The notes: generated by a model not told the origin, from the sequence alone. DNA of 64,000 bases from Ilex aquifolium (GCA_951799425.1 OX637398.1:23694270-23758269); one strand, 5' to 3'. Shown: positions 24,729 to 36,275, counted from the first letter of the stretch. Made by a program: numbers and translations.

Positions 24729-24864
24729 GGCTAGTGTCAAATCAAGGAAGTGATTTCCGAACAACGGAGGTAAGTCCCGTGATCTTCATCACGGGCTGAG
24801 GTACGTTGTTTCGTGTAAATATTCTTGTTTGTTTACAATTTCATTTGTATAGATATCTTGTTGC

Positions 24865-26400
24865 ATGTGGGGAAGGGACGACTATCACCGATTAGTTAGA
24901 CAACCCTTAGGCCCCAACATGAACATCGACCAAGACCCACCCGAGGATGCGGGTGACAATTTCGAAAATGTGGATGTCAACCCAAACATCCAAGGGGGTG
25001 GAAATTTTGACAATGTCGGGGTGAATCCAAATGCTCAAAGGGGTGGGGGGTTACCCGAAAATAGGATGCCTAACCCAAGAATGCAATATCCCCCTCCCGA
25101 TGCTTTTGATAATGAGGATGCTAACCCGAATAGGCAAATGGGTGGGGGATTCCAACAACCTAGGATGCCCAACCCACGAGTGCAATTTCCCCCACCTAGG
25201 AATGAAGGGAACATCCAACTTGACCCTCCACCAAGGACAATGCGGGAGTTCTTTCAACCGACCCGTAGCTCCACACCATCATGCCTTGTCCTTCCTGTCC
25301 AAGCACATCTCTTTGTAATCAAACCATGGATGTTGCAACTACTCCCTAAATTCCATGGGGTTGAGAAGGAAAACCCTTATAGTCATCTAAAGTCTTATGA
25401 GGAAATAGTTGCAACCTTTATCCCAAATTACAACATGGAAGAGATTGCAAGGATGAAACTTTTCTCTTTTTCCTTGGAGGGTAAGGCAAATATTTGGTTT
25501 GATTCCATGAGACCTCGGACCATGCTATCTTGGGACCATATAGTTTCATTCTTTTTGAAAAAGTTTTTTCCGGTTCATAGAACCACTTCATTGAAAAAAG
25601 ACATTCAAAACTTTTTTGAAAAACCCAATGAACAATTCTATCAGTGTTGGGAGCGATATAGAGATTTGATTCAATCCATACCACATCATGGTTTTAAATC
25701 GTGGCAATTGGTGAGTTTCTTCTATGAAGGAATCTCACCAAACCATAGGCAATTTATTGACATGATGTGCAATGGTGAATTTTTGAACAAAGACCCTGAC
25801 GAGGCCCTTGATTACTTTGGTACCTTGGCCGAAAATGCACAATCGTGGGATGTTAGGGATCCAAGTGATGTACCTAGGACAATGCCAGTGAGTAGTCAAC
25901 CACCACGGGGAGGGATGTATGACTTAAAAGACCGTGAGGATCTACTTTCCCAAATTTCCAAGTTGTCTAGGAAAGTGGATAGCCTTGAGGTGGAAAGGAG
26001 ACGAGAGGTGTCTCATGTGTCAAGAGCCGAGGAGGCTTGCTCTATTTGTGGGGGTGTCGATCATTCCACGTCGGAATGTCCGAGCATTCCGGCACTTAAA
26101 GAGACATACCATGAACAGGCCAATGCCTTCAACCAACCGAGGCAATCATTTCCTCAAAATTCCAACACTTACAATTCAGGGTATCGTGATCACCCTAATT
26201 TCAGTTGGAGGAATGAGAACCCCATTCCTTATGGGTCAAACACATATACACCTCCCGCACCTCCTAGGCAAGGCCAATTTCAATCCCAGGGTCAAGGGCA
26301 AGCCTCTAACTCCCAATACCCACGGTCTAATCCGCAAGGGTATCAATCCAATCCTCCCCCATAAAATTTCTCCCAACAAGGTCCGTCTAGTTCTTCCATC
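24865..26400 (+). pseudogene. Athila-2 gag
   Basis: Structural protein of the particle. The first ~130 residues are rich in Pro, Asn and Gly with repeated VNPN and RMPNPR segments. The Retrotrans_gag core lies at about 25375-25860 (YSHLKSYEEIVATF, IWFDSMRPRTMLSWD, FYQCWERYRDLIQSIPHHGF). A zinc knuckle CSICGGVDHSTSEC (C-X2-C-X4-H-X4-C) is encoded near 26038. The tail is rich in Gln, Pro and Asn. It lies in the same frame as pol. The start is chosen as the first ATG after the leader, at 24865. Confidence 0.9.
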
Positions 26401-26899
26401 TACCAACCCCCTCATAAGAAGAATTTGGAAGATATGCTCCACAATTTCATTCAAACCCAGACCACCCTCAATCAAACCTTCACTAATTTCATGCAAAGCC
26501 AAACCACCTTCAATAAGGACATTTCGGCCCAACTCACCAAGATCACCAATGCCATTGGGTTGTCTCAACAAGAGAAGGGAAAATTTCCCTCTCAACCCCA
26601 ACAAAATCCCAAAGGTCAAAATGTGGTTGAGTTGGCCGAGACTTCCCAGGAGGGTTTTGAGCAACTCAAAGCTGTCACCACACTTAGGAGTGGTAAACAA
26701 ATTGAAAAGATGGTGGTGCCAAAGTTGACACCAAAGGCCGCATTGCCAAAAGAAAAAGAAATTGATAGTGAGGCCAAAGAAAGTGAGGCCAAAGAAAGTG
26801 TGGTCGACAAGGGCGAGTCGAGTGAAAAGAGTGAGAGAGATGGGGTTGATAAAGAACATGTGATTGATTATGGTTTATGCTTTCCTTCTATGTCCGCCC

Positions 26900-29800
26900 C
26901 TTTTCCCCATCGTTTGAAGCCACCCGTCAAGGTGGCTAATTATGCTGACATTCTTGAGATTTTCAAGCAGGTAAAGATAAACATCCCGCTCCTGGATGCC
27001 ATCAAGCAAATCCCCTCTTGTGCAAAGATCTTAAAGGACTTGTGCACAGTGAAAAGAAGGCTAAATGTCCACAAAAGAGCATTCCTTACCGAGCAAGTGA
27101 GCTCAATTTTGAGGACTAACACTCCTCCCAAGTTTAAGGATCCCGGCTGCCCCACCATTGCCATAACCATTGGAGATTGCCAGGTGGAACAAGCCTTGCT
27201 TGATTTAGGTGCTAGTGTGAACCTCCTCCCCTACTCTGTGTATCAACAACTTAAGCTGGAGGAACTGAAGCCTACTTCAATCACGCTTCAACTGGCGGAC
27301 CGCAGTGTTCGCACACCAAGGGGAGTAGTTGATGATGTTTTAGTCCAAGTGGACAAGTTTTACTTTCCTGTTGATTTCATTGTGCTTGATACTCACCCTG
27401 TTGCTAACCTTAGCTCTCAAATCCCTGTGATACTAGGTAGACCTTTCCTTGCTACATCTAATGCTGTGATTAATTGCAGGAATGGTCTTATGAAGCTGGC
27501 ATTTGGAAACATGACAATGGAGCTTAATGTGTTCAACCTATGCAAGCAACCGGGAGATGATGAGGATGCACATGAGGTAAATCGGATTGATACTTTGGTG
27601 GAAGAGCACATGGAAGTGATGAGCACTTTGAGTTTGAAACATGAAGAAGTGGTTGAGCATGAAGAAGTGGAAAGCTTGAAAGGGGTGGATAAGTGGATTC
27701 CTACATTTGAAAGACTCCCACACCAAGAAAAGAAGATATTCCTATCTGATGTACAAAAACCTACCTTAGAATTGAAGCCTTTACCTTCCCATTTGAAATA
27801 TGCATATCTTGGGGAAGATGAATCGTTCCCGGTGGTGATTAGTTCTACATTGGATGTAAAGCAAGAGGGAGAACTCTTGGAGGTGCTGCGGAGACATAAG
27901 GGAGCAATTGGTTGGACAATTGCGGATATAAAGGGGATCAACCCTACCATTTGCACACACCGGATCTACCTTGAAGAAGATGCAAAACCATCCCGCCAGC
28001 CACAAAGAAGATTAAATCCAATCATGAAAGATGTGGTACGGGATGAAGTTCTAAAGCTACTTGACGTGGGCATTATCTTTCCAATTTCCGACAGTAAGTG
28101 GGTTAGTCCCACGCAAGTAGTCCCCAAGAAGTCGGGTGTGACTGTGGTGGAAAACGAGGAGAATGAGCTTATTCCAACAAGAGTAATCACTGGGTGGAGA
28201 GTGTGTATTGATTACCGGAAGCTCAACTTGTGCACAAAGAAAGACCACTTTCCAATCCCATTCCTCGATCAAGTGCTAGAACGGGTAGCGGGGCATCTTT
28301 TCTATTGCTTCTTAGATGGATACTCCGGCTACAATCAGATAGAGATTGCCCTTGAAGACCAGGAGAAAACCACCTTCACTTGCCCCTACGGTACCTTTGC
28401 GTATCGTCACATGCCTTTCGGGCTATGTAATGCTCCTGGAACATTCCAACGTTGCATGATGGGGATTTTTAGTGATATGGTGGAGAAGATTGTTGAGGTG
28501 TTTATGGATGACTTCTCAGTCTTCGGGGATTCTTTTGAGGGGTGTTTGGAAAATTTGGAGAAGGTGTTGGAGAGATGTGAGGAGAAGAATCTTGTGCTGA
28601 ATTGGGAGAAGTGTCATTTTATGGTGACGGAAGGGATCGTGTTGGGTCACATAGTGTCGGCAAGGGGCATCGAAGTTGACAAATCCAAGGTGGAGGCCAT
28701 CTCCAACCTTCCCACGCCGACAACTATCAAGGGTATCCGGTCATTTCTGGGCCATGCAGGTTTCTATCGCCGATTCATTCAAAATTTTAGTGCATTGGCC
28801 CGACCCCTGACCAATTTATTGTCTAAGGAGATTCCTTTTGAGTGGTCGAATGAGTGTGAGGCATCATTTAAAAAATTAAAAAGCATGCTTGTCACGCCTC
28901 CGATCATGCGACCACCCAATTGGGATCTACCTTTCGAGCTTATGTGCGACGCGAGTGACTACGCGGTTGGCGCAGTGCTTGGTCAGAGGAAGGACAATCG
29001 ACCGCATGTTATACACTACGCTAGCAAGACACTTAATGAGGCACAAATGAATTACACTACCACTGAAAAAGAATTGCTAGCTGTAGTGTTTGCTCTTGAT
29101 AAATTCCGTTCATATATCATTGGTTCACCTATTGTTATCTTCACTGACCATTCTGCTTTAAAGTACTTGTTATCTAAGCAGGATGCGAAGCCAAGACTCA
29201 TTAGGTGGATCCTCCTCCTACAAGAATTTGACTTGATCATTAAAGACAAGAAGGGAGTTGAGAATGTCGTGGCGGATCACTTATCCCGACTGGTGGCACA
29301 AGAGACAAATGAGCACATCCCTATCCCAGACTCCTTCCCTGATGAGCAATTATTGTCCATTCATTCTCATTGTCCTTGGTATGCTGACATTTGCAATTAT
29401 CTTGCAACAGGACAAATCCCACCACACTGGAGCCCTGAGGATAAAAGGAGATTTATGGCCGACGTGAAGTACTTCTACTTCGATAATCCGTATCTGTTCA
29501 AGTATTGTCCGGACCAGATCATGAGGTGATGCGTGCCTGAAACCGAACAGCGGAACGTCCTGGCCTTCTGTCATTCCCAAGCCTGTGGTGGGCATTTCTC
29601 TGCTAAGAAGACCTCAGCCAAGATTCTACAATCAGGTTTCTATTGGCCTTCTCTGATTAAGGATTGCATTTCATTTTGTAAAGAATGTGATATATGCCAA
29701 CGTTTGGGTGGCGTGACCCGAAGGAATATGATGCCCCTCTCCCCTGTACTTGTGATAGAAATATTCGATTGTTGGGGCATCGATTTCATGGGTCCCTTCC

Positions 29801-30681
29801 CTATGTCGTTTGGCTATCTATACATTCTGCTGGCAGTGGACTACGTGTCCAAATGGGTGGAAGCTATCCCGACAAAGACTAATGACCACCGGGTTGTAGT
29901 CAAGTTCTTGAAAGAGAACATTTTCTCGAGGTTCGGGATGCCTCGTGCTTTGATTAGTGACGATGGATTACACTTTTGTAACAGGCCAGTTGCATCGTTA
30001 TTGTTTAAATATGGCGTTACACATAAAGTATCCACCGCTTATCACCCACAAACAAATGGCCAAGCTGAGCAAGCCAATAGGGAGATTAAGACCATCCTTG
30101 AAAAAACAGTTAACCCCAATAGGAAGGATTGGTCTGAGAGATTGATTGATGCCCTATGGGCATATCGTACTGCCTACAAGACAGTTTTGGGCATGTCTCC
30201 CTATCGGCTTGTCTATGGAAAGGCTTGCCATCTGCCGGTAGAAATGGAACACAGGGCCTTTTGGGCCATCAAGACTTTAAATTTCAATATGAGAATGGCC
30301 GGTAAACTTAGGATGTTAGAAATGAATGAACTGGAAGAGATTAGGCGGGATGCATACGAGAGTTCAAAAATTTCAAAAGAACGGGCGAAAATCTTTCATG
30401 ATAACTCCATAGTGAGGAAATCATTCGAGCCTGGGCAAAAGGTACTCTTGTATAATTCCCGCCTCTCCATTTTTCCCGGAAAGCTAAGATCCCGTTGGGA
30501 TGGTCCCTACCTCGTCAAGGTGGCCTACCCCAATGGAGCTGTTGAGATCACCAACCTCAAAGATGGCCAAACATTCAAGGTCAATGGCCAAAGACTTAAG
30601 CCATTCTTTGAGGGCTTTGAAAACCAAGTGGTGGAAGAGGAGTTAACCGACCCGGTGTATCCGGAAGTGATTGAGGAATAA
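26900..30681 (+). pseudogene. Athila-2 pol: protease, reverse transcriptase, RNase H, integrase
   Basis: The protease core is near 27190 (LLDLGASVNLLPYSVY). Reverse transcriptase lies at about 27780-28720: WRVCIDYRKLN near 28195, MPFGLCNAP near 28410 and the catalytic VFMDDF at 28498-28515. RNase H is at about 28940-29290 ([26 protein letters not shown]). Integrase has an HHCC-type zinc region near 29560-29710, then the DDE core: D in GIDFMGPF (near 29778), D in ISDDG (near 29957) and E in [11 protein letters not shown] (near 30056). It ends naturally at 30681. Gag-pol carries about two breaks. Everything else, including the catalytic motifs, looks well preserved. Confidence 0.93.
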
Positions 30682-30913
30682 AAATTGGTCCCTTGTTCGC
30701 ATGTACAGTTTCTTTCATTTTAATTATGTCATGTTTTTATTTCATGTCACTTACTTGTGTGTTGGTGTATAGCTTTGTTTTCTTTTGAATCCAGATCTTG
30801 GTGCTTTTGTCGAAAGCGAAATTGCGAGGTGTTCTCTTACCCTATTTATCTTTTTTATTGTCTCCCATTGCATTTTATATCTTTTTGTTGCATTGAGGAC
30901 AATGCATGGTTCT

Positions 30914-30925
30914 AGTTGGGGGGTG
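30914..30925 (+). promoter_or_regulatory. Internal polypurine-tract-like copy after pol
   Basis: AGTTGGGGGGTG here is identical to 34633-34644, the tract that directly precedes the 3' LTR. It follows a CATTGAGGACAATGCATGG motif; Athila-1 has a matching CATTGGGGACAATG and GGGGGGTGAG at 36398-36430. It could be a second plus-strand primer or a relic of an older LTR boundary. Confidence 0.55.
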
Positions 30926-30999
30926 AGGTGCACCATTTGTATGATACACCAAGGTTGTCTGAATTTTTTTTTTATTTTTGCTTGCAATTGTGAAAAATA

Positions 31000-32640
31000 G
31001 GTGAAATTTTTGAAAATTTTGATGAAAAATACCTTTAAGTTGATCTGTATTCCCTTATGAAGTGAGTATGAACTGGATGACATGTTGATTGTTGCTGTGA
31101 ACCTTGTGCACATGAGCTTACTATAGAAATGGATCTTATGCATAAGTATCACATATGTATTGATTTTTCGAACTCATCTGTATGTGATTTATGAATTTGT
31201 AATTTCAGTGATTTACAGGTTGGATTCATGTTTTAAGCTTGACATAAGTAGTGGAGATGAGTAAGGACCCATGAGAGTTTTAGTGCCAAACCTTTTTGGA
31301 GGGAACTTACGTTTACTCAAAGAAAAATTTTTGATATCAAGTTTGTTCAATAGTCTCATTATGCTTACTTTGGTTAGTTGCATTTGGTTAGTAGACTGAT
31401 TTGTCTTGATCATGTAATGCTCTCCCCATGTGGACCTGGAAGTGATCTTAGGCCATTGTTGAATACTTTGAGCCTTAGCCCTTTTTCTTGAGAAAATTTT
31501 ATCCCTAGTGCCGTGATTGAGCCCATTTTAAAATTCGTTTCTATGCCACACATTTGACCAAGCCAATGCAAAATGATAAAATCTATCTCACCTTGGTTGT
31601 TCCTAGAGCTGAATATGAGTGAGTGCAAAAGAGAAGGAAGTGTGGTGTGGAAACTCCAACAAAAGGGATGAATAATTTGAAACTCAAAGAGTTGAATGAA
31701 AATCCAAGAAAATGAGAAAAAGGGATGAAAAGAATAAAGAGTGATCAAAAGAAAAGGAAGATGTTAAGAAGAGTTAAGAAAATAAACAAGGGGTGTGGTG
31801 ATGGTGAGAAAATCAAAATCCCATGAAAAGGAAGTGTTTTTCCAACATTAAAGTCTCTCACTCGGAACAACCCTCTTTGTTGTCCTTTTTCCTTCATTTC
31901 TTTTACCTAGATATCACCCCAAGGCCCCATTACAACCCTTAAAGCCCTAAGTGATCTAGAGAAGCATGGGAGAAGCATATTTGTTAAAGAAATGATAAGT
32001 TTAGTCTTACTACCTAATGCACTAATATTCCATTCATGAGACTATGTCAAGGTTGCCTCATTTTCATATATGAACTTCATTTTTGGATTACATGTGAGCA
32101 CTTTGTTTTGAACACAAGATTCCATATCACATGTACACATGGAGTGCATAACAGTAAAACGTGAGTGCAGTTATTGCTTAAGAGTGTCCCTTGGTGAGTT
32201 TTGCATTGAAACTGAGTTTGTCTAGCCTGTCGAATGTGAATTCTGTTTCGTAAATGCCCAAATTACTTGTTTAAATTCACATGCACACGAGTTGAAAATT
32301 AATTGGTAGGTGCATACTTCTGACTAGCATTGGGGACTATGGTTTTGCTCATGTGCATCTAGTTCGTTCAATTAAGAAATTTGTTAAAAAGCTCCATGCT
32401 TAGAAGAATGAGGGAATATTTCTCAAGTTATTGATATTGACATATTTTAGGAATGAATTGATTCTGAACCTTATGATGTTTATTTTGGGTGCTCATTTTG
32501 ATAGTTGAGAACAGAATTTGAATTTTTGTATGATGAATGTTCATAGGTTTAAATCACCTTGCAATTTCAATCATAAAGTGAGCATGATGGTTCGAGTTGT
32601 GGTTTATAATTGGAATATATCTTTTCGAATGGAGTTGGAG
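31000..32640 (+). other. Noncoding block conserved between Athila-2 and Athila-1
   Basis: I see no credible gene. Blocks shared with Athila-1 at 38330-39560 include TATCCCTAG followed by CGTGATTGAGCC (31500; 38620), CAAGGCCCCATTACAACC (31920; 39095), CATGAGACTATGTCAA (32034; 39218), ACATGTGAGCA (32090; 39270) and AAAAAGCT followed by CTTAG (32387; 39535). In Athila-2 the block precedes the downstream ORF; in Athila-1 it follows it. Confidence 0.7.
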
Positions 32641-32736
32641 TTAGAAGTAATGTGATGAAGTGTCTAGGAAGGGCCTAAGTTGATTTTGATTGAAGGAATG
32701 TTTCAGCAGGAGTAGTTTGGCGGACAAAGCAGAACA

Positions 32737-33032
32737 GTACCGGTACCAAAAACCTACTGGAATCGCAGTACCGGTACCGAGTACCGGTACCGTCTGCCTG
32801 ACGAAAAAAAAATTAGGGCTTTTAATTTCAAAACATAAATTCAACCTTTCATTTCCCTCATTTACTCCTTCCCTACCTACTTCCCCCTTACCCGAAGGCA
32901 CTCCAAGGGTCAAGAACCCTTTCTCTCTCCCTCTTCACTCTCCTCATTTACTCCTCCCCTTCCTTCTTCCCCCCTACCCGACGGCACTCCAAGGGTCAAG
33001 AACCCTTTTTCTTCCCCCTCAGTCTATAAAAT
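32737..33032 (+). promoter_or_regulatory. Internal promoter candidate of Athila-2: GTACCGGTAC array plus TATA box
   Basis: Perfect GTACCGGTAC lies at 32737-32746, 32768-32777 and 32781-32790. The first two are separated by a spacer containing CCTACTGGAATCGCA, as in the LTR. A pyrimidine-rich stretch (about 32850-33020) contains two direct copies of a segment ending CACTCCAAGGGTCAAGAACCC. A TCTATAAAAT box lies at 33023-33032, about 98 bases before the ORF start. The array spelling equals that of this element's own LTRs. Promoter function is inferred. Confidence 0.65.
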
Positions 33033-33129
33033 TCCCTTGAGCTAGATTATTTCCACAAGTCCTCTTCCATTTTACCCTACCCTTATAGCCGAATCTCAAG
33101 TTCCTCCTATTCTCTCCATTCATTACACA

Positions 33130-34326
33130 ATGCCTCGCACCAAGATGGTCGGATCAGGACCAGAGCCCAGTTCTCCTCCTGCCATGGGTTCTGCCAGCCG
33201 CAAAAGAAGTGGAGAAGGCTCGAGTGGGGACCTTGAGAAGCAGAGAAAGAAGGCCAAGAGGGATGCTCGACGCCAGTTGATTGACGGTAAGAATGTGACC
33301 TGTGAACGTTTTTTGGATAGGCCTTCCCTTTCCCCCATTCATCCCGCTGTGAAAATCATTGAGGGGCATGGGATGCATTTCTGGTTTAAGGAGGTTGTGG
33401 GATATAATTTGGCTTTGGTGAGGGAGTTTTACCGTTCACTAAATTTCATTGAGGATGATGATGAGGGAGTGTTGAGAGCAAATGTCAGGGGTAAGATTAT
33501 TGTGGTGACCGCTGATGTCATAGCCACATGCCTTGGGGATTACCAGAGACCCCCATCCAGACCACCCTTTTATCCTCGCAAAATGGGTAAGCCGAAGACC
33601 AAAGAGGAGCTTGTCAAGTTGATGTATGAGGATCCTGCTACGTTCAGGGGAACCTTTCAGAGTGGGGGGTTGAAGCATGTTTATGGGATTCTTAACAAAC
33701 TCCTTCACTATAATCTTTACCCAAAATTCGCAGAGAAGAAGCCCAATGTGGAAAAGTTGAACCTTCTGGATACCGTTGTGTCGGGCAAAACAATGGATTT
33801 TGCCCTTATCATTTGGGATGTGATGAAGGACTTTGCCACCACTGAGAAGTCGATGGCCAATCTACCATACGGAAGCTTGGTCACCCGACTTTGTGACCAT
33901 GCTAAGGTTAAGGGCTATGGACTGGAAAAACTGACCCCCCCTGAGTTTGGAGCTATTGGCAGGGCCAGCAGTCAGAAAAGGAAGGCCATGAGCCGTGGGG
34001 ATCGGGCTCAATCTGATTCTGAAGAGGATGTTGCACCTGCTGTGCCCACCATGCCATTCAAGCCTGTTGTGAAACGCTCAACCCATCAGAGACTTAGTGC
34101 CCTGGAAAAGACAGCGCATGAAATTAAGACCTCAGTCCAGGAAATGGCAACAATGTTGAAGGAGATGTATGTACACACATTTCCTGAGAAAGCTGTCCCA
34201 GAAGTTCCGGCTGCTCCTTCAACCTCCAGAATGGATGTGGAGGAGGAAGATTCTGAGGCTGAAGATGATGAAGAAGATGAGGAGGGGGATGAATTTGAGG
34301 GTGATGATGAGAGCGATGGAGAGTAG
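33130..34326 (+). CDS. Athila-2 downstream ORF, putative plant transposon protein domain
   Basis: Open for 398 residues, starting MPRTKMVGSGPEP. The N-terminal 60 residues are basic (KRSGEGSSG, KQRKKAKRDARR), which would suit nuclear entry. Residues about 60-280 resemble the domain called putative plant transposon protein in plant databases (FLDRPSLSPIHPAVKIIEGH, LALVREFYRSLNF, NVRGKIIVVTADVIATCLGD). A predicted helix near residues 315-350 (RLSALEKTAHEIKTSVQEMA) could form a coiled coil. The last ~30 residues are almost all Asp and Glu. I see no signal peptide or membrane segment, so an envelope role is not supported. It lies between its own promoter candidate and the 3' LTR. A degraded counterpart is in Athila-1 at 37028. 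Function is unknown; DNA or chromatin binding is a guess from charge layout. Confidence 0.8.
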   Translation: MPRTKMVGSGPEPSSPPAMGSASRKRSGEGSSGDLEKQRKKAKRDARRQLIDGKNVTCERFLDRPSLSPIHPAVKIIEGHGMHFWFKEVVGYNLALVREFYRSLNFIEDDDEGVLRANVRGKIIVVTADVIATCLGDYQRPPSRPPFYPRKMGKPKTKEELVKLMYEDPATFRGTFQSGGLKHVYGILNKLLHYNLYPKFAEKKPNVEKLNLLDTVVSGKTMDFALIIWDVMKDFATTEKSMANLPYGSLVTRLCDHAKVKGYGLEKLTPPEFGAIGRASSQKRKAMSRGDRAQSDSEEDVAPAVPTMPFKPVVKRSTHQRLSALEKTAHEIKTSVQEMATMLKEMYVHTFPEKAVPEVPAAPSTSRMDVEEEDSEAEDDEEDEEGDEFEGDDESDGE

Positions 34327-34644
34327 TTTGTGTTTGGGATTTCTGTGCTTTGTTTCTTTTTGTTTTGGGTTTAGGTGAAGTTGAGGAGGGGAGATTAGGT
34401 TTTTCTTTTGATTGTTCTTTTCAATGTCCTACTCCGTTTTGTACTCCAACTTTGTTCACAATTAATGAATCCACAGTTGTTCCTTTTTGCTCATTGTTTA
34501 TGTTGTTAATTGCATTTGGATTTTTACTTTTCATTTGACTGAATGGTTGTTTAAATTGATTGATTGTGTGATTTATGGTTGCTTTGGTTGTGCTGGGAAA
34601 TGAACATTTTGCTAAGGGACTAGCAAAACTTAAGTTGGGGGGTG
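34327..34644 (+). other. 3' untranslated stretch and polypurine tract of Athila-2
   Basis: T-rich sequence after the ORF ending in TTGGGGGGTG (34635-34644) directly before the 3' LTR. The tract would prime plus-strand synthesis. I see no gene. Confidence 0.85.
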
Positions 34645-36270
34645 TGATTAGCACACAACTTTGTATATTTTTAAGATGCTAATCAACTCATTTCACTTAC
34701 TTTTCAGCTTTAAATTGTCTAAGTTATGACGATTGAAGTCTTAACATCAATTTGTTGTTTTGTAGTTGAATGAAGCTAAATGTGGCCTTTAAAGACCCTC
34801 CCATACCACTTGGGATGAAAGGAGTTGAAATGATAGTTTGAGGATAGATCGGGAGCAAAGAAATCAAGAAATTCAGAAAAGGATGCATAACAGTACCGGT
34901 ACTCGGTACCGGTACCCAGTACCGGTACTGAAAATCTACTGGAATCGCAGTACCGGTACTGATTTCCTGATGTACCCAAATTCTGCAGATCTGCTCAGCT
35001 GTCTTGTGGACCCCTCCATGCTTTTCTCTGACACGCCCACCTTACTATTCATCATGATTCACACTCCCTTCTAGACTTGTAGAGTGAAGGCATTGAATGA
35101 AGGGGGAGAGGATGGGATGTGCTGGGTGTGCATACATGCTCTGCCACTCCCTGTCTTTCCCTGGCTGCTGCATACCTATGAAGGAGAATCACATCTGTAG
35201 ACCCATCTCTCTCTCCAGGCACGTTTTTGGAAAAGGAAGAGTCTCCTAAAGGGGGGTATTCATGTATTACATTAGATAGTTTTAAAGAGAGAAGCTCTGG
35301 CGAGGAAGACAATGAATAGTAGATTCTAGAGAGAGAAAGTTGTAATTTTCACTTATTTTTCCAGTACATTGCCTTGCATTCTTCTCTAAGACTCTTTAGA
35401 ACTTCTTTTAATGCCATTAATGTAAGTCATTTCATGCTTTACACTAGTTTAATGTTCTCTTCCACTTTCTACCATTAATGAATGAAAGTTCTTCATTTTC
35501 ACAACTATGTAATGGTTTTAAATGCATTTTCTTGTAGCTTATGAATTATTGTACTTTGTAGCTTTAGAAGTTCATAGATTTGCAATGCACTTTTATTACA
35601 TAGTTATTTCCATTCCAAGTATGAGTAGCTAAACACTTTTTGTTGGCAAGACCAAGGGAAATCCTCATTTGGGTATACCATTTCAACTCTCTCTACACCC
35701 TCCCTTTAGAGTCCCATGGTTCGGTTTGACCGGATTGAAGGTGGATGAATTGGTGAATCTTTGATAAGCCGTAGGCCTAGTCACGGTTTATGCTTAGGCA
35801 TTCACCAACATCATCCTCGGCTTTCCGTGAATCAACCGTTCATTCTTGCTCAATCGGAGGAGTGATTTGAGTTGAGATAGTATACCTATTGGAGGGACCT
35901 CTTGGAATTGCCAACGCTCGTTCTCTCATTCTAAGTTCACCAAAACACACTTCACCAAACAATTTCCAACAACAAGAATTTTACACTTTCTTTTGCACTA
36001 AATCACTTTCACATTTGCTCACTTCCTTCCCTGTGGAATCGACCTTGGAATACTTTCCAAGTAAAACACAACTCACGAAAGTCTCCTTGCGATTGGGGAG
36101 CATTTTTGTGCATACACATTCCATATCTACATCATCCCATTTCCCTTTCCTATTGCCCTTTCTTTTCACACTATCCCAAAGGGGGAGAAATCCTTCCTTC
36201 CGCTCATACATTGCATCATTTGAAGGATAGTAGTTAAAGGGTTAGGAATAGGATTGTTTTTGCTCAATCA
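34645..36270 (+). repeat. 3' LTR of Athila-2
   Basis: It runs TGATTAGCACAC to TTGCTCAATCA, 1626 bases, about 99.5 percent identical by eye to 23080-24705 outside the palindrome array. It is followed by the duplication attgc. Confidence 0.97.
34893..34959 (+). promoter_or_regulatory. GTACCGGTAC array (3+1 layout), Athila-2 3' LTR
   Basis: Perfect copies lie at 34893-34902, 34906-34915, 34919-34928 and 34950-34959. Three precede the CTACTGGAATCGC linker and one follows it, against two and two in the 5' LTR. Total span and copy number are the same. Confidence 0.95.
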
Positions 36271-36275
36271 ATTGC

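Larger units (their letters stand above)
23080..36270 (+). mobile_element. Athila-2: young, nearly whole Ty3 Athila element
   Basis: The 13,191-base element is flanked by a perfect duplication attgc (23075-23079 and 36271-36275) inside Athila-1. Parts are 5' LTR 23080-24705, tRNA-Asp primer site 24710-24728, gag from 24865, pol to 30681, internal polypurine-like tract 30914, conserved noncoding block, internal promoter about 32737-33032, downstream ORF 33130-34326, polypurine tract 34635 and 3' LTR 34645-36270. Both LTRs are exactly 1626 bases. By eye I find about eight base differences outside the palindrome array, about 0.5 percent. That suggests a few hundred thousand years at commonly used plant rates, longer for a slow-evolving tree. 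It looks almost whole, with about two breaks in gag-pol. Confidence 0.95.

Noticed and set aside
33130-34326. Downstream ORF as an envelope gene
   Set aside because: No signal peptide, hydrophobic segment or glycoprotein features; basic head and acidic tail point elsewhere.
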